Of a stretch of 64,000 nucleotides of DNA, positions 1-9,445 are shown one piece after another. Both the position numbers and the translations under genes were made by a program. The DNA lies in NCBI RefSeq assembly GCF_014284365.1, contig NZ_JACOGG010000004.1, positions 62,001 through 126,000 on the forward strand, read 5' to 3'. Each line of letters begins with the position of its first letter. Position 1 is the first letter of the stretch. The notes under the pieces were generated by a model, which worked only from the letters and a program-made list of their open reading frames with translations, was not told the origin of the DNA and made no database searches. Source of the stretch: Cognatundibacterium rugosum (GTDB taxonomy: Bacteria; Pseudomonadota; Gammaproteobacteria; Burkholderiales; Burkholderiaceae_D).

Positions 1-1
1 C

Positions 2-559
2 ATCTGGGTCGTACCTAGCTGGCATGATGCGCCGGATGCAAATGCACTGGTACTCGAACTCGATCCTGGTCTCGCATTTGGTACCGGCAGTCATCCAACC
101 ACCCGTCTCTGCATGGAGTGGCTGGAAGCGCATGCACCGCAAGACTTATCGGTACTCGATTACGGTTGCGGCTCCGGCATTCTGGCTATGGTTGCTAAAA
201 AGCTGGGCGCAGCGAAAGTCATCGGCGTCGATATTGATCCGCAAGCGATAGAATCTGCCGGCTTTAATGCTGAGCGCAATCATTGCGACATCGAATACGC
301 GCTGCCAGAGCCTTTTTCTGTCGCCTATCCTGAATCTGAAAAATTCAATGTGGTCGTCGCTAATATCCTGTCCAGCCCCTTAAAGCTGATGGCACCGATG
401 CTGGCCGGACGCGTCGCACCGGGTGGCGCACTGATACTGTCCGGGGTACTGGCACGTCAGGCAGAGGAAGTGGCGGCTGCTTATGCCCCGTTCATCCAGC
501 TCAGCGTCTGGGCAGAACATGAAGGCTGGGTTGCCCTGGCCGGTCATTTACCCTCTTAA
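2..559 (+). CDS. prmA: Ribosomal protein L11 methyltransferase, 3' part
   Basis: This is the C-terminal part (185 codons) of PrmA, which uses S-adenosylmethionine to trimethylate ribosomal protein L11 in the cytoplasm. The frame is open to the window edge, so the N-terminal substrate-recognition domain (roughly 110 residues) lies outside. Visible family motifs are [14 protein letters not shown] at the domain junction, the SAM-binding loop [12 protein letters not shown], the acidic loop DIDPQAI and VVANIL where N6-type methyltransferases have their catalytic motif. The next gene begins 3 bases after the stop, so the two are probably co-transcribed. Confidence 0.95.
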   Translation: MWVVPSWHDAPDANALVLELDPGLAFGTGSHPTTRLCMEWLEAHAPQDLSVLDYGCGSGILAMVAKKLGAAKVIGVDIDPQAIESAGFNAERNHCDIEYALPEPFSVAYPESEKFNVVVANILSSPLKLMAPMLAGRVAPGGALILSGVLARQAEEVAAAYAPFIQLSVWAEHEGWVALAGHLPS

Positions 560-562
560 GCT

Positions 563-1993
563 ATGGCATTAGCCACCCGTTGCCCCCATTGCCAGACGAC
601 CTTCCGGGTCGCGAATGACCAGTTAAAGCTACATGCCGGACTGGTGCGTTGTGGTGCCTGTCATCAGGCCTTCAATGGGGTGGAACACCTGGTGGCGCCA
701 GATGCGGTCAAAGCGACACCAGGCGATCCGGCCGCGCAAAGTGGTAGCAATGCAGTAATGCCAATGTCGCTTGATGCACGACCCGCAACCCAAAGTACAG
801 ACCAGGCTGCAGCCGCTACTGAAATGCAGCATGGCAGCGATGAGGATGTGGCGGAAAAGCATATTTCCTCCTCAACAGTCGGCACGGTGACGCAAGCTGA
901 CAGCCCGCAGGTATGGAGCCACGCCAGCCGCGCGGAAACCAATGCGCCAGCTGACGAGGAAACGCTCGACGAATTCGCACTGGCACTGCGTGAACAACAA
1001 GAACTGGAACGACTGCAGCTTCAGACTGAATCCGCAACCCAGACAACCGAACTGCCAGTCGGCCAGGCTGCAACAGTGAATACAGACGCGCCGGCCGTCA
1101 GTGCGGCAGCGATAGATTTCGATCTGGGTGACGGCATGGAAAGTATGTTGCCGGACAGCCTGAGTTCAGAAGCCAGCATTGCCAGCGGCATAGAAGTGGA
1201 AACACGTGCGGCACTGGCCAGTGAGCCAGAGATTGACTGGTCGGTCGCAGAACATGGCAGTGAGGCCGGCTTACTGTCAGCACCCGTGCAACAGGATGGG
1301 CTGCTGACTGCCCCTTTACTGGCAGATCAGCCTGTTTCTGACTTCCCCTTGTCGGATGCGGAAATGCACGCGCTATCGGAAACAAACTTACCGATATCAC
1401 TGACAGAAGCTGACGAACTGAATATCGACAATGCGGCGGTATCGCAAGCTGAGCTGACGGCAGACGACAAACCAGAATTTGTATTACAGGCAGAGCGCGC
1501 CCAAAAGCGCAAAAAAATCCTGACCATTGTGTATGCACTGCTATCGATCATCCTGCTGCCTGCACTGCTGGCGCAAGTGATCTACCTGAATCGCAACAGC
1601 ATCGCAGCACAGTATCCTGAAACCAAGCCAGGTTTACAAAAAGCCTGCGCCGTATTGGCTTGCCAAATCAGCCTGCCTGCAAAAATTGATCAGATCACGA
1701 TAGAAGCGAATGAATTGATTTCTCAGGATAGTGACAAGAACCTGTTTCAACTGACCGTACAATTACAAAATCACAGCACGATGCCTATGAGCTGGCCACA
1801 CATAGAATTGATTTTGAATGATGCCAAGGATAAAACCGTCATTCAGAAAAGCTTTAGTCCAAAAGAGTATTTAAGCGAGGTGGACGAGCTTGGCAAAGGT
1901 ATTGCTGCCGGTTCAGACAAGAATATCAAAATTTATTTTGAACTGCCTAAGCTCAAAGCATCTGGCTATCACGTTGGTGCGTTTTACCCCTGA
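563..1993 (+). CDS. Zinc-ribbon / DUF3426 single-pass membrane protein
   Basis: This 476-residue protein starts with an MJ0042-type zinc ribbon (C7, C10, C30, C33, in CPHC and CGAC). A long acidic, Ala/Glu/Ser-rich and probably disordered stretch follows (about 45-310), then a basic stop and one membrane helix near 318-338, and a C-terminal beta-rich DUF3426 domain. The family is common directly downstream of prmA in Burkholderiales; its role is not established. The ribbon should be cytoplasmic and the C-terminal domain periplasmic. The ATG follows prmA by 3 bases, so translation is likely coupled. The linker is low-complexity but keeps the coding bias of its neighbours. Confidence 0.85.
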   Translation: MALATRCPHCQTTFRVANDQLKLHAGLVRCGACHQAFNGVEHLVAPDAVKATPGDPAAQSGSNAVMPMSLDARPATQSTDQAAAATEMQHGSDEDVAEKHISSSTVGTVTQADSPQVWSHASRAETNAPADEETLDEFALALREQQELERLQLQTESATQTTELPVGQAATVNTDAPAVSAAAIDFDLGDGMESMLPDSLSSEASIASGIEVETRAALASEPEIDWSVAEHGSEAGLLSAPVQQDGLLTAPLLADQPVSDFPLSDAEMHALSETNLPISLTEADELNIDNAAVSQAELTADDKPEFVLQAERAQKRKKILTIVYALLSIILLPALLAQVIYLNRNSIAAQYPETKPGLQKACAVLACQISLPAKIDQITIEANELISQDSDKNLFQLTVQLQNHSTMPMSWPHIELILNDAKDKTVIQKSFSPKEYLSEVDELGKGIAAGSDKNIKIYFELPKLKASGYHVGAFYP

Positions 1994-2154
1994 CCTGCCG
2001 TCCTCAACCGATACCACTGACAACGCTCCTTGTCACTATTCCGTCCCATACGGTAACAGGCTAGGGTCATATCACTGCAGTATGACCACGCTGATCAACG
2101 ACGATGCCCTGTTGGGCTCCATATCGCAGCCTGGATATCTCCGCTATCGTGCCT

Positions 2155-2221
2155 CCACGATCGTGGCGGCCAGAATTAGTTTCAGACGTGATTTGCTGCA
2201 ATATTTCACATACTGTTAAAT
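2155..2221 (+). promoter_or_regulatory. Palindrome and candidate promoter before the beta-barrel gene
   Basis: The 312-base gap 1994-2305 holds no gene. It contains the 12-base palindrome CCACGATCGTGG (2155-2166). Further on, TTGCTG (2193-2198) and TTAAAT (2216-2221) are spaced by 17 bases and fit a sigma-70 promoter for the gene at 2306. The gap becomes AT-rich after 2200. No terminator with a T-run is visible after the DUF3426 gene. Confidence 0.35.
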
Positions 2222-2305
2222 ATAGAAAAATCAGCAATTAATTAGTAAAAATATACTTATGCTGCGCTTGCGTTCGTTTTGACGCCTATTTTTCAGGGAC
2301 TCAAT

Positions 2306-2914
2306 ATGAAATTAAGACATCTATACTCAGTTATATTTGCAGCATTCGGCGCATACCTCTTTACTACATCAGACGTGCTTGCGTCAGAGAACAGTACAGG
2401 TCTGTACGTCAATGGTTCTATCGGAAAATCGTTCTGGAATGTGGACTGCCCGGCTTCCTCCAACTGCAAATCCAATGATACCGGTTACAGATTACTCGCA
2501 GGCTATAGCTTCAATCCACATTGGGGCAGCGAACTGGCCTATTATTCCCTTGGCACCGTCCACGCCAATGCCTATGATCCAGTGTACGGCATGGTTCCTG
2601 CTGCGTCCCTGAAAGCGTCTGGGATCGAATTTGCGGGTGTGTATCGGGAAGATTTAGGCAGCCGGATCGCCCTGTTTGCGCGTCTTGGTGTTGGGCAAAC
2701 AAAGACCGAAAGTAGCTATACGCCAGTCTCAAAATCATTGCCGCTCAGTTATTCGGCGAACCGGACGCAATTGGTGTACGGCTTAGGCATCACTTACGGA
2801 TTGAGCGCGAATCTTGCTATTCGCGCTGACCTGGATGCGCGCCGCGTCAATGCGGGCAATGGCAACTCAGGTAATGTGACCAGTGCCACCATCGGCTTAC
2901 AAGCCAACTTCTGA
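2306..2914 (+). CDS. Small outer-membrane beta-barrel protein
   Basis: A 202-residue protein with a signal peptide that should be cut after VLA (residue 26). The mature part alternates polar and hydrophobic residues in short Gly/aromatic-rich strands and ends in Phe (GLQANF), as expected for BAM-assembled barrels of the OmpW/OmpA-like eight-strand class. One Cys pair (CPASSNC) could form a disulfide in the first loop. The ATG at 2306 is preferred over an upstream in-frame TTG at 2279, because the signal peptide begins there and AGGGA precedes it. The gene is monocistronic, and its specific function is unknown. Confidence 0.75.
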   Translation: MKLRHLYSVIFAAFGAYLFTTSDVLASENSTGLYVNGSIGKSFWNVDCPASSNCKSNDTGYRLLAGYSFNPHWGSELAYYSLGTVHANAYDPVYGMVPAASLKASGIEFAGVYREDLGSRIALFARLGVGQTKTESSYTPVSKSLPLSYSANRTQLVYGLGITYGLSANLAIRADLDARRVNAGNGNSGNVTSATIGLQANF

Positions 2915-2966
2915 AACAGTACGGGATGCTGCCGTACCTATCACTGCCAGAAGCAGCGCACTGACG

Positions 2967-2995
2967 CAGGCCCCGGTACTTGCTACGGGGGCCTG
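2967..2995. terminator. Hairpin between convergent genes
   Basis: CAGGCCCC (2967-2974) pairs with GGGGCCTG (2988-2995) around a 13-base loop, between the beta-barrel stop and the psuG stop. There is no clear T-run, so this may be a weak bidirectional terminator. Confidence 0.4.
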
Positions 2996-3006
2996 TGCTG
3001 ACGACA

Positions 3007-3921
3007 TTAACTCAAACGACTGTAAGCCAATGCAAGCTGCGCCCCGCACAATGCATTATTTTTCACTAAGGCAATATTAGTGTGCAGACTGCGTCCAGCA
3101 GTCAGTTCTTTAATGCGTGCCAGCAAAAAGGGGGTGACCGCTTTACCGCCAATTCCCTGCTGCTGCGCTTCATCCAGTGCCTGGCGGGTAATCGCTTCAA
3201 TCTCTGTGCCTGGCATTGCATCCGCCTCAGGAACGGGGTTCGCAATCACAACACCACCTTGCAGTCCTAGTGTCCATTTGGTACTCAGAAAAAGTGCCTG
3301 TTGTTGCGCCGTGTCTAAACGAAAATCGGCGCGGAAACCACTGTCGCGGGTAAAGAAGGCTGGAAATGCCTCTTGCCCGACACTGACCACAGGGACGCCA
3401 TGGGTTTCCAGATATTCCAATGTGAGTCCCAGATCGAGGATGGATTTGGCACCCGCACATACAACCGCCACTGAAGTCTGCGCCAGCTCCTGCAAATCAG
3501 CGGAAATATCAAAACTGGTTTCAGCACCACGATGTACGCCGCCGATACCGCCGGTGACAAATACCTTGATATCTGCGAGTCCGGCACAGATCATGGTTGC
3601 AGCTACCGTGGTTGCACCCAGCTTACCGGTCGACAGTACGTAGGGCAAATCACGGCGACTGACCTTGATCGCATCACGCGACTGGCCCAGCAATTCCAGC
3701 TCTGCATCGGACAGGCCAATATGGATTTTGCCATTCATGATCGCGATCGTAGCCGGTACCGCGCCCTGATCACGAATGATTTGCTCCACTTCTTTGGCGG
3801 TCTGCACATTTTGCGGATAAGGCATACCGTGAGAAATAATGGTCGATTCCAGCGCGACCACTGGCTTGCCAGCCTCACGTGCAGCCTGAACTTCTGCTGA
3901 AAATACCAGGTAATTATGCAT
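3007..3921 (-). CDS. psuG: Pseudouridine-5'-phosphate glycosidase
   Basis: PsuG (304 residues, close to the 312 of E. coli YeiN) reversibly splits pseudouridine 5'-phosphate into uracil and ribose 5-phosphate by breaking its C-C glycosidic bond. Family blocks are clear: [16 protein letters not shown] near the N-terminus, [15 protein letters not shown] in the middle, and [18 protein letters not shown], which carries the conserved catalytic-region Lys. The start at MHNYLVF is chosen because GAGGA lies 7 bases upstream; an in-frame ATG 54 bases earlier would lie inside psuK. It overlaps the 3' end of psuK by 8 bases, so the pair is translated together. Confidence 0.93.
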   Translation of the reverse strand: MHNYLVFSAEVQAAREAGKPVVALESTIISHGMPYPQNVQTAKEVEQIIRDQGAVPATIAIMNGKIHIGLSDAELELLGQSRDAIKVSRRDLPYVLSTGKLGATTVAATMICAGLADIKVFVTGGIGGVHRGAETSFDISADLQELAQTSVAVVCAGAKSILDLGLTLEYLETHGVPVVSVGQEAFPAFFTRDSGFRADFRLDTAQQQALFLSTKWTLGLQGGVVIANPVPEADAMPGTEIEAITRQALDEAQQQGIGGKAVTPFLLARIKELTAGRSLHTNIALVKNNALCGAQLALAYSRLS

Positions 3922-5017
3922 AGCTATCCTCTTGAAAAATGTTAGGGTGCAGTTGTCCGGATACGGTCCGGCCACTTTGCAAAGTCAGTGCTGCCAATTG
4001 CTGTCCGCGCTGGCAAGCGAGTTCTAATTGTGTAGCTTGCTGCAATAAGGAATAACACACACCGGCACTGAAGGCGTCGCCAGCTCCGGTCACATCCACG
4101 ACCTCACACTGTGGCGCAGGTATCGCCGTCAGCAAATTGGTGTCAGGGCGGGTGCATAGGACACCGGCACTGCCCATGGTCACGATCACATCCTGCACGC
4201 CTTGTGTACGCAGCTTAGCAACTGCTTGCTGTATCGCCGCCTGATCAGGCAGTGCCTGTCCGGCACGTTGTTCCAGTTCGCCATGATTCAAAATCAACAG
4301 CCGCAAACCTTGCAATTGCGCCGGCAGGCGCTGCATTTTCGGTTGTGAGACCGCTATCAGAACCAGCGGAATATGTTGCTGCTGCGCATCCTGCAATAAT
4401 AAACTCAAGCTGTCGGCCGGCAAATTCAGGTCAGCAATCACCATGGCGGCTGCGTTGCGCTGACGCTGGCGTGAGCGCAGAAAATGCGGATCCAGCCGCT
4501 CACATACATCCATCTGCGACAGAGCCAGTACCATCTCACCCTGCGGGTTAAGCACCGCCGTGTAACTGCCGCTGCTGAAGCCAGCCAGCGTCAGGCAAGC
4601 ACTGACATCGATGCCCTGCTCTGCGCTATAGCTGAGTATCGCCTGACCGGCGGTATCGTCACCGACGATGCTGAGTAGCTGTACACGCTGACCACAACGG
4701 GCGAGATTTTCGGCCACATTGCGCGCCACACCACCAAAGCTTTCAAACTGGCTCACGGGATTCGAGGTAGCCATTTGCACATCGTTCAGAGTGCGTAGTT
4801 TGCGATCCAGATTCGCACCACCTATGCACACCACAGGCCGGTGATCCGGCAAGACATAGGCACGGCCCAATATCTTTCCCTCACGCATCAGCGCCGCCAC
4901 ATAGCCGGCAACGGCCGACCGCGACAATTGCAACTGATCAGCCAGCTCCTGCTGAGTGACCGCTGGATGCGCCTGTATCAGCCGCAACACATTTTCTTTT
5001 CGGGACATACTGTTCAT
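3914..5017 (-). CDS. psuK: Pseudouridine kinase with N-terminal winged-helix DNA-binding domain
   Basis: A 367-residue fusion. Residues 5-55 form a winged helix (ENVLRLIQ, then [20 protein letters not shown]), and residues 60-360 form a PfkB sugar kinase with [15 protein letters not shown] and the catalytic [12 protein letters not shown]. It matches the E. coli YeiI architecture rather than the shorter YeiC. Paired with psuG it should phosphorylate pseudouridine to the 5'-phosphate. The HTH suggests it also acts as a substrate-sensing regulator, perhaps of its own promoter, which carries twin palindromes at 5131-5164; that is inference. The start is MNSMSRKE; no strong ribosome site is visible, and the second Met at 5008 is an alternative. 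Confidence 0.88.
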   Translation of the reverse strand: MNSMSRKENVLRLIQAHPAVTQQELADQLQLSRSAVAGYVAALMREGKILGRAYVLPDHRPVVCIGGANLDRKLRTLNDVQMATSNPVSQFESFGGVARNVAENLARCGQRVQLLSIVGDDTAGQAILSYSAEQGIDVSACLTLAGFSSGSYTAVLNPQGEMVLALSQMDVCERLDPHFLRSRQRQRNAAAMVIADLNLPADSLSLLLQDAQQQHIPLVLIAVSQPKMQRLPAQLQGLRLLILNHGELEQRAGQALPDQAAIQQAVAKLRTQGVQDVIVTMGSAGVLCTRPDTNLLTAIPAPQCEVVDVTGAGDAFSAGVCYSLLQQATQLELACQRGQQLAALTLQSGRTVSGQLHPNIFQEDSYA

Positions 5018-5130
5018 TTCAGGAATCTCAGGTATTTGGCGGGCAAATAATATGGATGGCGGCCATAGATCAAGTAGTCAGTAGCATACTCACCACGCGC
5101 CCCACGCTCCGTCACGGGGACAGCAGCAAT

Positions 5131-5164
5131 CAAACAATTGTTTGCAACTCTAAACAATTGTTTA
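5131..5164. promoter_or_regulatory. Twin palindromic operators upstream of psuK
   Basis: Two perfect 14-base palindromes, CAAACAATTGTTTG (5131-5144) and TAAACAATTGTTTA (5151-5164), share the core AAACAATTGTTT. Their centres are 20 bases apart, so two dimers would sit on the same helix face. They lie 114-147 bases upstream of the psuK start, in the divergent psuK/rbsK region. The PsuK winged helix is the obvious candidate ligand, but nothing in the sequence proves it. Confidence 0.65.
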
Positions 5165-5586
5165 GACACCGTCAATCGAAGTTCGGCACCCGAATCGGGC
5201 AAACCGTCATTTCATTCACCTGGCATGCATACGTACAGCGCATAGTACCGCCTGGCGGCTGACAGCCGGAGTACGTACAAATGGCTCATATAGCTCGTAT
5301 CGCTCAAATAGCCTGGTCATTTTTCATTTTTTCTTCGCTATTCCTGAGCTGTTTTTTAAACGCTATTTGACAGCAAGAGCCAAGCCCTCCACAATCTCGC
5401 TCGCTGTCAGAAAAATGCCGATTAGAGCATCTATTCCAAGTGTGGCGGACTGAAAGCTGAACTACCGAAAATTCCGATCAGAAAACCGCTGACCTGAGCG
5501 CCTACTGAACACACTGAGGACACTGTCCGTCTGGAATGGCGACCTCTGGCAATTGCACAAAAAATCACCAGAAAACGCGAATCCGC
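5165..5586. other. Intergenic stretch with no recognised gene
   Basis: This is the middle of the 655-base divergent gap between psuK and rbsK. I see no convincing reading frame, RNA fold or repeat here. Its length may reflect looping between the operators at 5131-5164 and 5620-5645, or a lost gene. Confidence 0.4.
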
Positions 5587-5645
5587 TTGACTAGGCGTTT
5601 CGCCCATAGTTAAATACGAAATCGTTTGCGCAAACGATTGCGCAA
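5587..5645 (+). promoter_or_regulatory. rbsK promoter with LacI/RbsR-type operator
   Basis: TTGACT (5587-5592), a 17-base spacer and TTAAAT (5610-5615) form a good sigma-70 promoter. Directly downstream lie two overlapping dyads. AATCGTTTGCGCAAACGATT (5620-5639) is a perfect 20-base palindrome. TTGCGCAAACGATTGCGCAA (5626-5645) is a near-perfect dyad centred on CG, the usual form of LacI-family (RbsR, PurR, CytR) operators. A repressor here would cover the start of transcription. No LacI-family gene lies in the window, so the regulator must be encoded elsewhere. Confidence 0.65.
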
Positions 5646-5672
5646 CCCTATTTATTTGAGAAAAACAGCATC

Positions 5673-6599
5673 ATGAAGCCACAGATATGCGTTGTCGGCA
5701 GCGTTAATATGGATCTGGTCTTCCGCACACCGCGTATGCCTGCGGTGGGCGAGACTTTGCATGGACACGAATTCCGTCAGATTCCCGGCGGCAAAGGTGC
5801 GAATCAGGCGGTTGCTGCAGCCCGTCAGGGCGCGGATGTACGCTTTATCGGCGCAGTCGGCGATGATGGCTTCGGCGATTTTTCTCAGCAATCGCTGTCA
5901 TCTGACGGCATCACCCTGACCCATCTGAGCCGCATTCCCGGTGTCGCCACAGGCGTGGCCGGTATTTTGGTCGAAGACAACGGCAGTAACAGCATCGTGC
6001 TGGCAGCTGGGGCCAATGCTTCACTGACCCCGGCACATATAGACGCAGCAGCCTCGGATATCCGCAACGCACAAATTCTGTTGTGCCAGTTAGAAACGCC
6101 GCTGGATACGGTGACCCATGCAATCGCAACCGCGCATGCCGCTGGGGTGAAGGTCATCCTCAATCCGGCACCAGCACAGGATCTGAGCCCGGCATTGCTG
6201 GCTCAGGTGGATTACCTGATCCTAAACGAAACTGAAGCTGCTCAGCTGAGCGGTGTCCTAGTGACTGACACTGTCAGTGCCCAGGCAGCCTCTGAAAAGC
6301 TGCTGGCTATGGGTGTCGGCCAGGTATTGCTGACCATGGGCGGTCATGGCGCGCAAATCACGCAAGCAGGTCAGAGCCAGTTTATTCCTGCAATACGGGT
6401 GGATGTAGTCGACACAACAGCGGCTGGTGATACCTTCGTCGGCGCGTTTGCAGTCGGCATCGCCAATGGCTTATCGCTGCTGGAAGCCAGTCAGGAAGCA
6501 CAATATACGGCAGCACTGACTGTGACTAAGCTGGGTGCTCAGACTTCCATACCAAAACGGGCAGAAGTCGTGGCTTTCATGGCTGCCCGCACAGCATAA
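5673..6599 (+). CDS. rbsK: Ribokinase
   Basis: This 308-residue PfkB-family kinase phosphorylates D-ribose to ribose 5-phosphate with ATP in the cytoplasm. Ribokinase signatures are present: GSVNMDLV at the N-terminus, the substrate loop GGKGANQAVA (39-48), NPAPA, NETEA, and the catalytic DTTAAGDTFVGA near 248-259 with its Asp base and anion hole. The length is that of E. coli RbsK (309). It leads the rightward nucleoside cluster and would capture ribose released by the nucleoside hydrolase at 11680. Control is probably by the LacI-type operator just upstream. The ribosome site is weak (GAGAAAA). Confidence 0.92.
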   Translation: MKPQICVVGSVNMDLVFRTPRMPAVGETLHGHEFRQIPGGKGANQAVAAARQGADVRFIGAVGDDGFGDFSQQSLSSDGITLTHLSRIPGVATGVAGILVEDNGSNSIVLAAGANASLTPAHIDAAASDIRNAQILLCQLETPLDTVTHAIATAHAAGVKVILNPAPAQDLSPALLAQVDYLILNETEAAQLSGVLVTDTVSAQAASEKLLAMGVGQVLLTMGGHGAQITQAGQSQFIPAIRVDVVDTTAAGDTFVGAFAVGIANGLSLLEASQEAQYTAALTVTKLGAQTSIPKRAEVVAFMAARTA

Positions 6600-6752
6600 G
6601 TGACCGTCTCCATCCCGAAGAATGCGCGGGATTTGATAAAATTTTTATTCCATGGTGAGCCAGAGGTGTTCGCCATGTTAGGCTGGTAGAGATCTGACTA
6701 TGGTTAAGCGTCTGCATCCCTCACACTACGACATCTGAATAAGGAAGCTCTC

Positions 6753-7748
6753 ATGAAACTCAAACCTTTCTGCCTGACTCTGGCTAGTCTGTTCACTGCG
6801 GCCAGTGCCTATGCTGCAGATCCTAAGTTTGCAGTGATTTACGATGCAGGCGGCAAATTTGATAAGTCCTTCAACCAATCTGCTTCCGAAGGCGCAGAAC
6901 GCTTCAAAAAAGAAACCAAAATCGGTTTCATGGAAGTACAGGTCGCAAGCGATACCCAGACTGAACAGGTGCTGCGCAATCTGGCGCGCAAAAAAGTGGA
7001 TCTGATCGCAGCGATTGGTTTTGCGCAGGCGCAGGCAGTACAAAATATCGCCAAAGAATTCCCGGCGACTAAATTCGTATTAATCGATGGTGTCGCCAAA
7101 GGTGACAACGTGAGTTCTGTCCTGTTCAAAGAGCAGGAAGGCTCCTATCTGGTTGGCGTAGCGGCAGCACTCGCGAGCAAATCGAAAAAAGTCGGTTTTA
7201 TCGGTGGCATGGACATCCCGCTGATCCGCAATTTCTCTTGCGGCTATGCGCAGGGTGCGAAAGCGACTGACGGCAAAATTGAAATTCTGCAAAACATGGT
7301 GGGCACCACCACTGCGGCCTGGAATGATCCGGCCAAAGGTGGCGAACTGGCGCGTGCTCAGTTTGAACGCGGTGTCGACGTGATTTTTGCCGCAGCCGGT
7401 GGCAGTGGCATGGGCACGCTGCAAGCAGTCAAAGAAAAAGGCAAGCTCGGCATCGGGGTAGACTCCAATCAAAACTACATGCATCCGGGCAATATGCTGA
7501 CCTCCATGGTCAAACGCGTTGATCAGGTCATTTATGACAGCTTCATGCAAATGAAGAATGGCGACTGGAAAGGCGGCACCGTCTACAAAGGCCTGAAAGA
7601 AGGTGGCGTGGACTGGGCACTCGATAAAGATAACCGCAGTGTCGTCAGCGCCGACATGGAAAAACGCATCAACGCCGCTAAACAAGACATCATCAACGGC
7701 AAAGTGAAAGTCGTCGACTTCCGCGATGCCAATAAGTGCCCGGTCTGA
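6753..7748 (+). CDS. BMP-family nucleoside ABC transporter substrate-binding protein
   Basis: A 331-residue periplasmic binding protein of the basic-membrane-protein (BmpA/PnrA, Med) family, whose members bind purine or pyrimidine nucleosides. It has a signal peptide cut after AYA (about residue 21) and no lipobox. Family features are DAGGKFDKSFNQSASEGAERF near the N-terminus, VLIDG and the SVLFKEQEGSYLVGVAAAL block, and GGMDIPLIRNF. It precedes the ATPase and both permeases, and the flanking salvage enzymes support nucleoside as cargo. AAGGAAG lies 8 bases before the ATG. Which nucleoside it binds cannot be read from the sequence. Confidence 0.9.
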   Translation: MKLKPFCLTLASLFTAASAYAADPKFAVIYDAGGKFDKSFNQSASEGAERFKKETKIGFMEVQVASDTQTEQVLRNLARKKVDLIAAIGFAQAQAVQNIAKEFPATKFVLIDGVAKGDNVSSVLFKEQEGSYLVGVAAALASKSKKVGFIGGMDIPLIRNFSCGYAQGAKATDGKIEILQNMVGTTTAAWNDPAKGGELARAQFERGVDVIFAAAGGSGMGTLQAVKEKGKLGIGVDSNQNYMHPGNMLTSMVKRVDQVIYDSFMQMKNGDWKGGTVYKGLKEGGVDWALDKDNRSVVSADMEKRINAAKQDIINGKVKVVDFRDANKCPV

Positions 7749-7763
7749 CCCATACAGCAATTC

Positions 7764-7791
7764 AGCGGGGCGCAGTAAAATGCGCCCTGCT
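7764..7791 (+). other. Stem-loop after the binding-protein gene
   Basis: AGCGGGGCGCA pairs with TGCGCCCTGCT (one G-U) around the loop GTAAAA, 16 bases after the BMP stop. It lacks a T-run. Such hairpins commonly stabilise the binding-protein part of ABC operon mRNAs or reduce read-through, and that is the likely role here. Confidence 0.5.
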
Positions 7792-7856
7792 TCATTGGTA
7801 AGATAATGAGCTCTGATCCATTTCACCACTTCCGCCGAACCTAACATCCTGAACGT

Positions 7857-9386
7857 ATGCAGCCAGCTGTCGAATTTCAACACATCTCCAAACGCTTTGG
7901 CGCAGTACAAGCCAATCGCGATGTGAGCTTCTCCATTGCGCAAGGATCGATCCACGGCATCATCGGTGAAAATGGCGCAGGTAAGTCCACCCTCATGAGC
8001 ATCCTGTATGGTTACTACCGTGCGGATGGTGGCAAATTGCTCATCAACGGTCAGCAACAGGATATCCGTAACAGTCATGAAGCAATCGGTTTGGGCATAG
8101 GCATGGTGCATCAGCACTTTATGCTGGTCGATAACATGACCGTGCTGGATAACGTGATGTTGGGCGGCGAAGGTGGCTTCCGTCTGCAAAAAAACCGTAA
8201 GCAGGTTGAGCAGCAATTGCGTGACATCTGTCAGCGCTATTCACTCGACGTCGATCCACTCGATAAGATAGAAGATTTATCCGTCGGCGTGCAGCAAAGG
8301 GTGGAAATCCTGAAGCAGATCTATCGCAGCGCGAACATCCTGATTCTGGATGAGCCGACCGCGGTATTGACGGTACAGGAAACCGCTTCCCTGTTCGAAG
8401 TATTACGCCTGTTCAAAGAGCAAGGCAAAACCATTATCCTGATTACCCACAAGCTGCAGGAAATTCTGGATATCACGGATGAAGTCACCGTGATGCGTGC
8501 CGGTACGGTGGTGGGTGCGGTACAGACAGCAGCAACCAATAAAGAACAACTGGCAGAGCTGATGGTGGGCCGCCCTATCGAGACTCAGCTGCCGCGTGCG
8601 CCGTATGCGCCGGGCGCAACGGTCCTCGATGTCAAAGGTCTCAACCTGATCAATGCCCAGCAAGTCAGTCTGCTCAAAGACATCAATTTCCAGATCCGCG
8701 CCGGTGAAATCGTCGCCATCGCCGGTGTTTCAGGCAATGGTCAGAGCGAATTACTCGAAATTCTGAGCGGTATGCGTCTGCCTACGACAGGCGACATCAG
8801 TATGCAAGGTAAGACTTTGCCCTATGCCGGACGCAAGGATGCGGATGGCTTGCCCGCCACTTTCCGTGAACTTGGTATCGCCCATGTACCGGAAGACAGG
8901 CTGCGCGACGCGGTAGTCAAAAACTTCTCGGTCATGATGAACAGCTTCCTCGGTTACCAGAAAAAACTGGGCAAAAGCTTGGGCTGGCTGGATTACAAAT
9001 CGATTTTAAAAAATTGCCAGAATTTGCTGGCACAGTTTGATGTGCGTCCATCCGATCCGCACTTGCGTATCGCATTGCTATCCGGCGGTAATCAGCAAAA
9101 AGTCGTGATGGCACGTGAAATGGCTGCCAATCCACAACTGATTTTAGTCGGTCAGCCTACCCGTGGCGTCGATATCGGCACCATAGAAAGCCTGCATGCG
9201 CGCCTGCTCGCCATGCGCGATGCCGGGGTTGCGATTTTGCTGGTCTCGGTAGAGCTGGAAGAAGTACGCGCGCTGGCTGACCGCATTCTGGTGATGTCAG
9301 GCGGTTGCATTACCGGCGAGCTGAAAGTAGAAGAATTTGATGCTACCCGCATCGGCCTGTTAATGGGTGGCTTGCACAAACACTGA
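7857..9386 (+). CDS. Nucleoside ABC transporter ATP-binding protein (two ATPase domains)
   Basis: A 509-residue double ATPase of the sugar/nucleoside importer type (NupA/YufO-like). Domain 1 has Walker A GENGAGKST (37-45), a degenerate signature LSVGVQQRVEI and Walker B ILILDEPTAVL. Domain 2 has an altered Walker A (GVSGNGQSE, with no Lys), signature LSGGNQQKVVMARE and an altered Walker B with Gln for Glu (LILVGQPTRGVDIG). These asymmetric sites are typical of this family, so only one composite site should hydrolyse ATP efficiently. It works in the cytoplasm with the permeases at 9446 and 10535. Confidence 0.92.
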   Translation: MQPAVEFQHISKRFGAVQANRDVSFSIAQGSIHGIIGENGAGKSTLMSILYGYYRADGGKLLINGQQQDIRNSHEAIGLGIGMVHQHFMLVDNMTVLDNVMLGGEGGFRLQKNRKQVEQQLRDICQRYSLDVDPLDKIEDLSVGVQQRVEILKQIYRSANILILDEPTAVLTVQETASLFEVLRLFKEQGKTIILITHKLQEILDITDEVTVMRAGTVVGAVQTAATNKEQLAELMVGRPIETQLPRAPYAPGATVLDVKGLNLINAQQVSLLKDINFQIRAGEIVAIAGVSGNGQSELLEILSGMRLPTTGDISMQGKTLPYAGRKDADGLPATFRELGIAHVPEDRLRDAVVKNFSVMMNSFLGYQKKLGKSLGWLDYKSILKNCQNLLAQFDVRPSDPHLRIALLSGGNQQKVVMAREMAANPQLILVGQPTRGVDIGTIESLHARLLAMRDAGVAILLVSVELEEVRALADRILVMSGGCITGELKVEEFDATRIGLLMGGLHKH

Positions 9387-9445
9387 TGCGGCTGTCCTAC
9401 CCGGACAGTCAAGCGTCACCAGAGTAATTCTTTAAGACGATACGT

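Noticed and set aside
7080-8216. A 378-codon open frame on the minus strand opposite the BMP gene and the start of the ATPase gene.
   Set aside because: It lies antisense to two strongly supported genes, shows no family motif, and its length follows from codon bias of the real strand.
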